This document shows positions 24,182-32,678 of a DNA stretch of 64,000 bases, piece by piece (position 1 is the first letter of the stretch; every line of letters starts with the position of its first letter). The stretch is from NCBI GenBank assembly GCA_947447665.1, contig CANFJX010000006.1, positions 62,001 through 126,000 on the forward strand, read 5' to 3'. The notes under the pieces were generated by a model. That model saw only the letters and a list, made by a program, of their open reading frames with translations, did not search any database and was not told the DNA's origin. This DNA comes from Bacteriovoracaceae bacterium (GTDB lineage: Bacteria; Bdellovibrionota; UBA1018). The position numbers were made by a program, and so were the translations under genes.

Positions 24182-26307
24182 TGGCATTCCTCGGACAAGA
24201 AGAACAAGTAAGAGAATTCCAAGATCGATTTAAATATCTTTACGGTGTCCTCTTTATTGGGCTTGGACTCTTGGTTTCACGTTTAGTGTATCTACAAATT
24301 CTCAGGGGAGACCAGATGCGGTTATTCTCCGAAGAAAACCGTATCAAAAGAGTCAAAATCGCATCTCCTCGCGGAATGATCTTCGACCGAAACCACACTC
24401 TACTCATCGACAACCGTCCCGACTTCGATTTGGAGATCATTCCCCAATACCTCCGAAGCTCGGGAGAGGAGAAAAAAGTCATCGGACTCCTCTCCAAGAT
24501 TCTCAAGATTCAAGAAAAGGATATCCGAGACGTTCTTGAGAAAGCCAAATCGCAGCCTTCCTTTATGTCAGTGAAAATCAAAACCGACCTCACCCGAGAC
24601 GAGGTCGCGCAGATCGAACTTCGCAAAATTGACATGCCCGGAGTTGAAGTTAAGCAAGAAATCAAGAGAACGAATATTTACGGAGACGTAGCAGCCCATC
24701 TCTTGGGCTATATTGGCGAAGTCAACTCGACTGAACTCCCCATTCTCAACCGAAAAGCGCAAAAGTATCGCTTGAGCGACAGCATTGGGCGGTTCGGCTT
24801 AGAGCAAAGGATGGAGGAATACGTCCGAGGCGTCGATGGGGAGGAAATTCGAGAGGTAGACGCATTAGGTCGCGTCAAGCTCGATCGCAAAAAAACCCGA
24901 GTGATTCAGGGGAACCTTGGCAAATCAGCAACTCCAGGGAAAAACCTCATTCTCACAATCGATCAAGACCTTCAAATGGTGGCTACTCAGGCTTTTGGTG
25001 ACAAGATTGGCTCCCTCGTTGCGATCGATCCTCGCAGCGGAGAAGTCCTCGCCATGCTCTCGCGACCCTCGTTTGACCCGACCTCGTTTTCCCGAGGTAT
25101 TCCAGCTGCGATTTGGAATAAACTCCTCGCCAACGAAAACCACCCACTCCGGGATAAATCCATTCAAGATCACTACTCCCCCGGTTCGGTCTTTAAAATC
25201 GTCACCGCCATCGCAGGCCTCGAAGAAGGCGTCATCGACGAAAACACCAAGTTTCATTGCCCGGGCGTGATCAAAATTGGTAACCGCCTTTACCATTGCC
25301 ACTCGAAGCACGGGGAAATCAATGTAACCCGCGCCATTACTCAGTCCTGCGACGTCTTCTTTTACCGCGTAGCTCTGAAACTCAAGTCAGTGGATGACAT
25401 TGCCAAATGGGCCACAATCCTCGGACTGGGCAAAAAATCAGGCATCAACATGAAGGGCGAAGTACCCGGCCTGATTCCGACAGAAGCATGGAAAAAAGTC
25501 AAAATGGGACAACCCTGGAATGCAGGGGAAACGGCGACCGTAGCCATTGGGCAAAGTTTTGTTCTGACAACCGTCCTCCAACTTGCAAACCTTTTTGGAG
25601 CTCTAGGCAACGGAGGCATGCGCTACCGACCCTTTGTGGTTAAAGCCATTGAATCCTTTGACGGTAAAATCATGAAAGAGTTTCAACCAGAGCCCCTCAG
25701 TCAAATTAAACTTAAGTCAAAAACTGTGGAGCTAGTGAAACAAGGACTCTGGGGAGTGATCAACTCCCCAAGCGGAACGGCCTACTCGCAGAGATTGCCC
25801 GGTATGGACTTTGTGGGCAAAACAGGGACCGTCCAAGTGATCCGACTGGCAGCAGATAAAATTTATACCCGCTGCGAGTCGATGCGCTTTAGAGATCGGC
25901 ATAATGCTGTGTTTGTTGGTTTCGCCCCAGCAAACGATCCTAAAATTGCTGTAGCAGTACTCGGAGAACACGCTTGTCATGGGGGCTCCGGAGCCGCTCC
26001 CATTGCCCGAGCAGTCATTAAAAAATACCTTGAAAAGCATTTCCCCGAACAATACAGCGAAAAAGTTATCGCAAATCGGCTGAGATCCATGGGTCAAAGC
26101 AACCAGATCCCCAAATCAGCCAGACCTGAGACGGTCGAGGACGAAGGTTATGCCGACGGGGGCCAGGAGCTCGCTCCAGAGATACGAATCCCGATGGCAC
26201 CGCCCGCTCCGCCTATGCCTATGACTCCCGCAGAGGCCCCTACGGGTCCAGACATGAGTCCCGAGGAACCGGGTGAGGCGAACGACTCAAATGACTCAGA
26301 AGATTAA
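24181..26307 (+). CDS. mrdA: Penicillin-binding protein 2, elongasome transpeptidase
   Basis: A 708-aa class B PBP. A membrane anchor (about 20-42) and a pedestal domain with ASPRGMIFDRNHTLLIDNRP lead into the transpeptidase domain. Active-site motifs are SPGSVFK (SxxK, near residue 335), SQSCD (SxD as in PBP2) and GKTGTVQ (KTG). It cross-links peptidoglycan during lateral growth with RodA. The C-terminus carries a roughly 60-residue Pro/Met/Glu-rich extension (PPAPPMPMTPAEAPTGPD) beyond the usual end, probably disordered. Confidence 0.95.
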   Translation: MAFLGQEEQVREFQDRFKYLYGVLFIGLGLLVSRLVYLQILRGDQMRLFSEENRIKRVKIASPRGMIFDRNHTLLIDNRPDFDLEIIPQYLRSSGEEKKVIGLLSKILKIQEKDIRDVLEKAKSQPSFMSVKIKTDLTRDEVAQIELRKIDMPGVEVKQEIKRTNIYGDVAAHLLGYIGEVNSTELPILNRKAQKYRLSDSIGRFGLEQRMEEYVRGVDGEEIREVDALGRVKLDRKKTRVIQGNLGKSATPGKNLILTIDQDLQMVATQAFGDKIGSLVAIDPRSGEVLAMLSRPSFDPTSFSRGIPAAIWNKLLANENHPLRDKSIQDHYSPGSVFKIVTAIAGLEEGVIDENTKFHCPGVIKIGNRLYHCHSKHGEINVTRAITQSCDVFFYRVALKLKSVDDIAKWATILGLGKKSGINMKGEVPGLIPTEAWKKVKMGQPWNAGETATVAIGQSFVLTTVLQLANLFGALGNGGMRYRPFVVKAIESFDGKIMKEFQPEPLSQIKLKSKTVELVKQGLWGVINSPSGTAYSQRLPGMDFVGKTGTVQVIRLAADKIYTRCESMRFRDRHNAVFVGFAPANDPKIAVAVLGEHACHGGSGAAPIARAVIKKYLEKHFPEQYSEKVIANRLRSMGQSNQIPKSARPETVEDEGYADGGQELAPEIRIPMAPPAPPMPMTPAEAPTGPDMSPEEPGEANDSNDSED

Positions 26308-26342
26308 CCTCCAGCACCAGCTTATGAAGGAAAGGGAATGAA

Positions 26343-27497
26343 ATGAATCATTCATCCATTGAAAGCCCCATGACCGATGACCGCAGCGATGTCCGAATGG
26401 GGGACTACGAGGAGGACCTCAAAAAATTTAATTGGAGTCTCCTTCTTTTAGAGGTCATCCTTTTTGGGATTGGAATTTGGAACTTAGTCAGCGCAACGGG
26501 AGTTCAGGATAAGTCATTGGGCCTCTATAAAAGCCAGGCGCTTTGGTTTGGGGTTGGCACCTGTTTGACGGCACTTATTTTGGCACTCCATTATTCGATT
26601 TTTTCTCGGCTCGCCTACTTTATCTACTTCGCCAACCTCATCCTTCTGGGCGCCGTACTACTCGTCGGAAAATCGAGTCTCGGAGCCAAGCGCTGGATCG
26701 GAGTGGGTGGCTTTCATATTCAACCCTCAGAATTTATGAAGCTCTCGATGGTGATTTGCCTAGCGAAATATTTTGAATCCGATCAAACCTTCGGCGGATA
26801 TGGAATCAAAGACCTCGTTCTACCTGCCCTCCTAGTTGGACTCCCTGCTGGACTTATCATGCTGCAGCCTGACCTCGGCACAGCCCTCATCATCTTACTC
26901 ACCTTTGTAACCATGATGCTCTTCATGAAAATTCAGCCCACAACCCTCATTGCGATCGCCGTTTGCTCGGTCATTGCACTCCCGACTGTGTACAAGTTTG
27001 GATTGAAACCCTATCAACGACAAAGAATTGTCTCCTTTATCGATCCAACCTCAGACCCAAAGGGCTCTGGCTACAACTCCATTCAATCGATGATTGCTGT
27101 AGGGAGTGGCCAACTTCTCGGGAAAGGTTACCGAAAAGGAACGCAAAGCCAACTTAACTTTCTCCCTGAACATCACACAGACTTTATTTTTTCAGTCTTT
27201 AGCGAAGAGCATGGATTTGTAGGTTGCGTAATTCTCATCACACTCTACATGATTTTCATGCTAAACGGCCTCTCCGTTGCCTACCAATCACATGACAAGT
27301 TTGGAATCTTGCTTGCCCTGGGGATTATGACGATTTTCTTTTGGCATATTTTTGTGAACATGGGAATGGTCATGGGCCTACTACCCATCGTAGGAGTCCC
27401 TCTCCCCTTTCTGAGCTATGGAGGCTCGTCACTCGTTACATCAATTCTTGGAGTAGCGATTTTGACTAATATATCAAACAAGAAATTCATGTTCTGA
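26343..27497 (+). CDS. rodA: RodA peptidoglycan glycosyltransferase (SEDS)
   Basis: A 384-aa SEDS-family polymerase with about ten membrane helices. Signatures include [25 protein letters not shown], the loop [24 protein letters not shown] (quoted in two parts: [12 protein letters not shown] and [11 protein letters not shown]), [13 protein letters not shown] and [10 protein letters not shown]. It polymerises lipid II in partnership with PBP2. It lies 35 bp after mrdA with a strong AAGGAAAGGG site. The N-terminus has a 25-residue acidic cytoplasmic extension. Confidence 0.95.
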   Translation: MNHSSIESPMTDDRSDVRMGDYEEDLKKFNWSLLLLEVILFGIGIWNLVSATGVQDKSLGLYKSQALWFGVGTCLTALILALHYSIFSRLAYFIYFANLILLGAVLLVGKSSLGAKRWIGVGGFHIQPSEFMKLSMVICLAKYFESDQTFGGYGIKDLVLPALLVGLPAGLIMLQPDLGTALIILLTFVTMMLFMKIQPTTLIAIAVCSVIALPTVYKFGLKPYQRQRIVSFIDPTSDPKGSGYNSIQSMIAVGSGQLLGKGYRKGTQSQLNFLPEHHTDFIFSVFSEEHGFVGCVILITLYMIFMLNGLSVAYQSHDKFGILLALGIMTIFFWHIFVNMGMVMGLLPIVGVPLPFLSYGGSSLVTSILGVAILTNISNKKFMF

Positions 27498-27506
27498 TAT
27501 TAAAAT

Positions 27507-27535
27507 TGGATTTATTATAAGTTATAGATATAATT
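27507..27535 (+). promoter_or_regulatory. Candidate promoter with consensus TATAAT
   Basis: TTGGAT, 17-bp spacer and a perfect TATAAT (27530-27535) precede the Lpp-like gene; predicted start is about 35 bp before its ATG. The same region holds the inverted pair aagttata/tataactt (27520-27527 and 27542-27549), which could be an operator across the -10 box. Confidence 0.55.
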
Positions 27536-27577
27536 TTTATTATAACTTTAAAACAGCGTCCAAAAACAGGAGCGACT

Positions 27578-27889
27578 ATGACTCAGGGTAAATTGAACTG
27601 GATGGTATTAGGAATGGCAGTAATCGGTCTGGGCTTTGCGATGCCAAGTTGCCCGGGTCAAGACGCAATGCAACAACAGGTCAACACTCTACAAACCGCC
27701 AATCAAGAGCTCACAAAAAAAGTTCAGACCATGACCACTCAATTCACCGCACTTACCGGTGAAGTCAATCAGATGAAACAGTTCATGGTTCAGTCTGCTA
27801 ATGTCTTCGCAGCTCAAGAGACGCTTAATAAACAGCTAAATAAATCCATTGACGAGCTAAAGTCTAAAAAAGGCGGAAAGCGCCGTTAA
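27578..27889 (+). CDS. Small Lpp-like coiled-coil envelope protein
   Basis: A 103-aa exported protein. The signal segment WMVLGMAVIGLGFAMPSC ends at Cys25, an atypical lipobox (MPSC). The mature part is a single heptad-rich coiled coil (QQVNTLQTANQELTKKVQTM and onward) with few aromatic residues and ends GGKRR. This is the architecture of Braun-type murein lipoprotein or of OprI-like proteins: lipid at one end, a basic C-terminus at the other. An AGGAG ribosome site and strong TATAAT promoter suggest high expression. Function is inferred from architecture only; it could also be a plain soluble periplasmic coiled coil. Confidence 0.7.
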   Translation: MTQGKLNWMVLGMAVIGLGFAMPSCPGQDAMQQQVNTLQTANQELTKKVQTMTTQFTALTGEVNQMKQFMVQSANVFAAQETLNKQLNKSIDELKSKKGGKRR

Positions 27890-27900
27890 ATTGTTTGATC

Positions 27901-27943
27901 GAGCGATGGGGATCCATCTATAATGTCTGGATCTCCATCGCTC
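27901..27943 (+). terminator. Strong 16-bp hairpin after the Lpp-like gene
   Basis: gagcgatggggatcca and tggatctccatcgctc pair over 16 positions (one G-T wobble) around an 11-nt loop, beginning 12 bases after the stop. A T-tract is absent (cacccctcccct follows), so it is a factor-assisted terminator or an mRNA-stabilising 3' hairpin. Confidence 0.6.
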
Positions 27944-28065
27944 CACCCCTCCCCTAAAAAATTAACGCTCAGAGTTAAATCCAGCCTCACAAGTTTATTA
28001 ATTTAAGAATTGTACCCTAAAATTTACATGCTAAGCTGCTCGTTGTCCTATAGGGGGGACATCAA

Positions 28066-29355
28066 ATGAACAGTGATGCCATCAAAAGTCAGCTCCGAAG
28101 CTTTTCTGTTTTCTCCATCTTTGCTCTCATTCTTCTGCTTCCTACAAAGGCCCATGCTATTCCTGCAAGATTTGCCGTCGGTCCCGACAGCAATCAACAA
28201 ATGCTGGTATCCGCTCTTAACTCAGCGCAGCAAGAACTCCTCATCAACATTTATCAAATCGACACGCCTGCGATCGTCGCTCCTATCTTAGATAAAATTA
28301 ATCAAGGCCTCTCAGTCACGCTCCTAGTCGAGTCATCTCCCGTCGGAGGACGAGGCGCTACTGAAGCAAAGGCGCTCAACCAAATCAAAAACGCAATGCT
28401 ATCAAACGGCTCCCCGAACCAACATCTCTATCTGATGGGTGCTCGGTCCCGGGACGAAAAGCGTCGATTCCGATTTGACCACGCCAAGTACTTAGTCATC
28501 GACTCACAACGTGTTTATGTTTCATCGGAAAACTTTACTTCGACAGGTCACGCGGACGCTGGAAAGGTAGGCAATCGCGGATGGGACACCGTTTTAGATG
28601 ACTCCAAGCTCGCCGGTCAACTCATGGATATTTTTCAGTCAGACATTGATCCTCAATACGGAGACATCCTTGAGTACGAAGTATCGAGCGAAGTCGTCGT
28701 ACAATCGCGAGAGCGCTCTGCAAAAGCAAGAACGATTCAAGCCTACCCAGCTCAAGCAGGTCATGTTGATGAAATCACCTTAGTGACATCGCCTAATTCT
28801 CTCGAAGGAGTACTTAACATCATCCGATCTGCCCGACAGAGTCTCAAGGTTGAGGAGATGTCGATCCCCTTGAACTGGAGAGAATCGGGCACGATCCAAG
28901 ATCCCCTCGTCACCGAAATCATCAACGCCGCAGAACGTGGCGTCAGAGTTCAGGTTCTTCTCAATGACGACCAGGTTTTTAATCATTCTAGTCATCGAAA
29001 TGATATCACCAGCCTCAAAGGGAACGAGGAAACCGTCCAATACCTAGGATCCTATGCAAAAAGCCATCGACTCCCGCTCGAGGCCAGAATCATCAACATT
29101 TCCGCTGTCCAGATCACCTACATCCACAACAAGGGGATTATCGCCGACGACCAGACTGTCTTTGTCAGCTCGATCAACGGCACCCACAACTCAATTACGA
29201 ATAATCGAGAAGTTGGAGTAGTACTCGGGAGTCGGGATGCTGCGGCATACTTCACCCCTGTATTCGATTTTGACTGGAGCCAATCAGGGGCGAGTAATGA
29301 TACCATCCCTCAACTCCTCAGGGGAATTAACTGGATCAGCAGCTTCTTTTTGTGA
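28066..29355 (+). CDS. Exported phospholipase D-fold protein with two HKD motifs
   Basis: A 429-aa protein with a Sec signal peptide (FALILLLPTKAHA). Two PLD catalytic motifs are visible: HAKYLVID (HxKxxxxD, about residue 144) and HNKGIIAD (about residue 352). Each is followed by the SSENFT/SSINGT strand typical of the second half of an HKD motif. The two-lobed protein is therefore a complete PLD-superfamily catalytic unit acting in the periplasm or outside. Substrates could be phospholipids, cardiolipin precursors or nucleic acid; nothing here decides. It stands alone and converges on the next gene with an 11-bp gap. Confidence 0.85.
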   Translation: MNSDAIKSQLRSFSVFSIFALILLLPTKAHAIPARFAVGPDSNQQMLVSALNSAQQELLINIYQIDTPAIVAPILDKINQGLSVTLLVESSPVGGRGATEAKALNQIKNAMLSNGSPNQHLYLMGARSRDEKRRFRFDHAKYLVIDSQRVYVSSENFTSTGHADAGKVGNRGWDTVLDDSKLAGQLMDIFQSDIDPQYGDILEYEVSSEVVVQSRERSAKARTIQAYPAQAGHVDEITLVTSPNSLEGVLNIIRSARQSLKVEEMSIPLNWRESGTIQDPLVTEIINAAERGVRVQVLLNDDQVFNHSSHRNDITSLKGNEETVQYLGSYAKSHRLPLEARIINISAVQITYIHNKGIIADDQTVFVSSINGTHNSITNNREVGVVLGSRDAAAYFTPVFDFDWSQSGASNDTIPQLLRGINWISSFFL

Positions 29356-29365
29356 CCTAAGGGTT

Positions 29366-29881
29366 CTAGAAATCTAAGTTAGGGTTCATCACCTTAATGT
29401 AAGTATCTTGAATACTCTGCGTTTCGATCGCCTGGGTATAGGTCGGGAGACTCTCAAAAAGATGTCCTTCCGAGTCAAGATATTCCCATGCGACTTGGCC
29501 GCTAGGTAGATCCAGGACCACCTGGTTTTGAAAACGCCGAACCTCGCCGCCATTTCCATCGGACTCGACACTCTCGGTTCTTTGAGTCCCCACAGGCAGA
29601 TTCAAAGCGAGTGCCATTTTAGAGATGAGTCCAATACAAGCGTCCCTCTCAAAATCTGAGCTTCGGCAATTTTTCCTCAGTCTTTGGTTATCCTGATCCA
29701 GGGCGACCATATCCTTTTCAAGAACATCGAGTTGAGCGCTCACTCGACTTGAAAAAGTCTCTACAAACTGAAGTAATCGTTCGACCTCGGCCAGAAGTTG
29801 AGCTCGATCTTCCTTCAAAATCTCTGCAGACTGGGCCTCGCTCGACGCAACTCGACTTTTAATTTCTTGTAGCTGTAACAT
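29366..29881 (-). CDS. Coiled-coil protein of unknown function
   Basis: The ATG at 29881 has GAGGAG seven bases upstream and is preferred over the track's TTG two codons earlier, giving 171 aa. The first 90 residues form an amphipathic coiled coil; the C-terminal part contains LDLPSGQVAWEYLDSEGHLF, a short stretch reminiscent of proteins carried by phages and mobile elements, though no phage gene is nearby. There is no signal peptide. It is the last of three minus-strand genes (29.4-32.7 kb). Confidence 0.65.
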   Translation of the reverse strand: MLQLQEIKSRVASSEAQSAEILKEDRAQLLAEVERLLQFVETFSSRVSAQLDVLEKDMVALDQDNQRLRKNCRSSDFERDACIGLISKMALALNLPVGTQRTESVESDGNGGEVRRFQNQVVLDLPSGQVAWEYLDSEGHLFESLPTYTQAIETQSIQDTYIKVMNPNLDF

Positions 29882-29909
29882 GAACAATCTCCTCTATCAT
29901 TGGTACCTG

Positions 29910-30656
29910 CTAAATTCCCAAGTAGGCTCGTAGTACAATCAAGACTGCAATGCCCCAATTAAACGGCGCAAGTTTGGTCCGATCAGAGCGCAACGCTGCG
30001 GCAATTTGGGGCCACGGATTTTCATTTTCTGACCACTCAGCCCATTCTTTCGTACTTAAAAATAGACCTTGAACTGGAACGAGATGACGCTCAGAAATAT
30101 ATCTCGCTACATCGCTGGGCACCCGACGACGATCGGGGATCATCGACGAAAGATCAGGAACATGAAACGAAGCCACTCTGCCTTTTTGAACTAAAAGAAA
30201 AATCGACGCGGCGGGATTCTGATCCAAAGAAATATAAATCCCGAAGTGAGATGGAAGCAAAACTCTCCACCAGGTATCTAACGAACGCAGCAAAAAATGC
30301 TTTCTGTGCGTAAGATCCCCAGACTTATTTCGACTCCGATTTCTTCGAAGCGGCTGAGACTGAGCTTGCAAAAACTGAAGTTGATCGTAGAAATGACTTT
30401 TTTCTACGGCCTGATTCATCCACTGATCTACCTGATTCCGGTCAAAAACGAAGAGTTCGCGATGAGCGAACTCTGAGTCGACCTCATCACAAGTCGCACC
30501 GATCCACTCCGAAAGATCCTGCCCTTCTGAGAAAGCCGAAATCACGACCTGACCTTCACAAACTAGGTAAACAGGAGTTTGAAGATCCGATGAATTCAAC
30601 TTTTTTTTCGAATAAAAAAGAGTTTGAAAGCTCTTCCAGTCATACACTAGCTCCAT
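29910..30656 (-). CDS. Unknown protein with C-terminal hydrophobic tail
   Basis: A 248-aa protein I do not recognise. The visible parts are an alpha/beta-like N-terminus (PVYLVCEGQVVISAFSEG), a basic middle segment (RRNRSRNKSGDLTHRK), a strand-rich region with IYISLDQNPAASIFLLVQKG, and a C-terminal hydrophobic stretch FNWGIAVLIVLRAYLGI that could be a tail anchor. It overlaps the stop of the upstream 675-aa gene by 10 bp, so the pair is translationally coupled. Trp is frequent. Confidence 0.7.
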   Translation of the reverse strand: MELVYDWKSFQTLFYSKKKLNSSDLQTPVYLVCEGQVVISAFSEGQDLSEWIGATCDEVDSEFAHRELFVFDRNQVDQWMNQAVEKSHFYDQLQFLQAQSQPLRRNRSRNKSGDLTHRKHFLLRSLDTWWRVLLPSHFGIYISLDQNPAASIFLLVQKGRVASFHVPDLSSMIPDRRRVPSDVARYISERHLVPVQGLFLSTKEWAEWSENENPWPQIAAALRSDRTKLAPFNWGIAVLIVLRAYLGI

Positions 30657-32674
30657 AACTCGCCCATTCCCTCCCCCTGTAAGTCCAGTCCAGGAAGCTC
30701 GGCCATGGCTGCCTTGGCAGCACTCGCGCGCGTCTCAGATGCCAAGTCCGACGCCAGATGTCGGTCCCTCTGGGCACTCAAATTAAACCCCTCGACCACT
30801 AAAGGCAGAACCCCGAAGGGAGGAACATCCAAGGTAAAGCGATGCCCGGGTGCCACTGCATCCAAATTTGGTTCGGACTGAGAATCATTAACGAGAGCCT
30901 GACCGAGATCTCCGACTTGAACTTCCCTGGAGTAAACCATATCAGCGGTCACTGGGCGGCGGGAACCATTCAAAATGAAAGTCGCTAAGCGATCTCCCTC
31001 AACTTCCAGAGGGATCACTTTCAATCGGGGATCGCTGAGCTGGCAATAGTTTTCGATTTCAGCGATCGAAAGAATCGCATTCAAAAAAACCTGCCACGCA
31101 GACAGCGGCTCTCCCTTCAGACTCGTGGTGTCGAGAGTGTCATAGACAATCAGTTTACCATCGCCCAAACTATGAAGCTGGTAGGTAAACCCAAGATCAA
31201 TCTCCATTCGCCGAGTTTTAGAGACCGCCTGCTCCAGTTCCTGGCGCGCCAATTCTGTATAGAGTTTGGTCCGAGGAAGCACCACGACTCGACCTGACTT
31301 GGTCCAAGCTAGGAGTTTTTGAATCGTTTCACGAGTGAGCACGCAAGAAGGATCGACAATCAATAAATTCGCCGTATCTCCGCTAAAAATTAGCTCAAGT
31401 GAGGAGATCATACGAACTGAAGGCCCCAATCGCCCGCGAAGCTCATCCCACAAAGTTCCATAATCCGACCAAAGATGCGGCACCCAATAGTAAGCCCTCG
31501 GTTTCAGCTGAAACCTTTTTTCAGCTAAACTCCTCGCAATGGATTCCACCCGACCTCTAAATTGAGAGGAGAAAGAAAACCACTCCGCCTCGTCAATGAG
31601 CAAGCCCCCCCCTTGTCCTCCCCCTAGGAGAAGCGACTTGAGGACTAAAAATTGCTTTTCTGCTTCGGCCAGCATCCGAAATCCACCCATGCAAGTCCAG
31701 TGGGTCCAAAACGGAGCAGGCGATGAATTAGAAAATGAAGTCCGAGAGACTGCCTCATCCAAGAGCAATGAGAGCTGGTTGAAATCGATATGCCCCCCAG
31801 CCATACATTGTAAAAAATGACTGTAAATTGAGCTGGTATCAGCCTCGGGAGTAAAAAGTTCAACTTCTGTGACCTTGAGGTGAGTTGATTTCTTTCTCAA
31901 GGCCTGAAGCGATCGATTCCGAAAAATCGTTTCAGACTGTTGGTAGAACCAACGGCGGTTCACCTCCTCTAAGGATCGCGTTTTCCATCGATTGGCAGAA
32001 GACGGCGTAGGATCCATGAACTCACGCTGAGAGTAAAACTGATCCACACCTTGCCGATAAGCGAGGGCAGCATGAGATGAATAGTCGCCGGCAGCTCCTC
32101 CAAACGGAGTGTTCGAAGAGGCCAACGGAGAACGGTAGTACTTCCAAAGGCTCCCCGTCAAAACCGCAGTCACTCGGCTCACCCACTGCGGCTGAGTGCG
32201 AGCCAGATCCGCTAAAACCCCATCCATGCGCGACAAAAAGCTGTAGTAGCGCTTGTTGAAGTCAGGAGCAAAAAGAGAAGGAAGGTGAAATGAGTTAGGC
32301 GGAAAATGAGATGTCACAGGCCCCGCATGGCAATGCTGCGCACGATTCTCAGCTTTCGAAATCAAATCTTTGGGAAAGCCCGAATTCGGATAGTGAACCC
32401 CCACCTCGGGGCTAAGGATCAGGTAAACCCTCATTTCCCGATCTGCCGCGGCCTGTAGGACTCTCGACAGTAAATTGGAGATATCTGACTCCGCCGCCTG
32501 CCACGGTACAAAAGTGGCAAACTGCGTGATGCCACGTTTGAGTAATTCGTCTAGGCGGCCTCCGATCCTCGACGGACGGATTTCCCAGTAGTTCACCAAC
32601 AACAGAATCGGGTATAGATTGACGTCGCCCCCAAGCATGCTATGAATTATTACACGTACCAAGCAAGGAGTCAC
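30647..32674 (-). CDS. Large protein, possible GH42-like TIM-barrel glycosidase
   Basis: A 675-aa protein. The opening YPILLLVNYWEIRPSR followed by ELLKRGITQFATFVPWQAAESD reads like the first strands of a GH35/GH42 (beta/alpha)8 barrel. At about 415-480, NLLIVDPSCVLTRETIQKLL and SGRVVVLPRT resemble the GATase-like trimerisation domain of GH42. Candidate acids occur in TEVELFTPEAD and LLIDEAEWFS, but the pair is unproven. There is no signal peptide. The track start is GTG at 32674; ATG at 32638 is at least as likely because the upstream bases carry the divergent gene's promoter and ribosome site. Treat as unknown with a glycosidase hint. Confidence 0.65.
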   Translation of the reverse strand: MTPCLVRVIIHSMLGGDVNLYPILLLVNYWEIRPSRIGGRLDELLKRGITQFATFVPWQAAESDISNLLSRVLQAAADREMRVYLILSPEVGVHYPNSGFPKDLISKAENRAQHCHAGPVTSHFPPNSFHLPSLFAPDFNKRYYSFLSRMDGVLADLARTQPQWVSRVTAVLTGSLWKYYRSPLASSNTPFGGAAGDYSSHAALAYRQGVDQFYSQREFMDPTPSSANRWKTRSLEEVNRRWFYQQSETIFRNRSLQALRKKSTHLKVTEVELFTPEADTSSIYSHFLQCMAGGHIDFNQLSLLLDEAVSRTSFSNSSPAPFWTHWTCMGGFRMLAEAEKQFLVLKSLLLGGGQGGGLLIDEAEWFSFSSQFRGRVESIARSLAEKRFQLKPRAYYWVPHLWSDYGTLWDELRGRLGPSVRMISSLELIFSGDTANLLIVDPSCVLTRETIQKLLAWTKSGRVVVLPRTKLYTELARQELEQAVSKTRRMEIDLGFTYQLHSLGDGKLIVYDTLDTTSLKGEPLSAWQVFLNAILSIAEIENYCQLSDPRLKVIPLEVEGDRLATFILNGSRRPVTADMVYSREVQVGDLGQALVNDSQSEPNLDAVAPGHRFTLDVPPFGVLPLVVEGFNLSAQRDRHLASDLASETRASAAKAAMAELPGLDLQGEGMGELWS
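32619..32646 (+). promoter_or_regulatory. Candidate promoter of the isovaleryl-CoA dehydrogenase-like gene
   Basis: TTGACG, 16-bp spacer, TATGAA; predicted start about 26 bp before the ATG at 32679, which has AAGGAG. The element overlaps the 5' end of the divergent 675-aa gene. Confidence 0.45.
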
Positions 32675-32678
32675 CTAT

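Noticed and set aside
27901-27943. Hairpin as a classical intrinsic terminator
   Set aside because: The stem is strong but no T-tract follows, so I list it only as a hairpin/terminator candidate of uncertain mechanism.
29366-29881. Coiled-coil gene as a prophage remnant
   Set aside because: A short stretch (LDLPSGQVAWEY) recalls phage-borne proteins, but there is no integrase, structural phage gene, attachment site or composition shift nearby.
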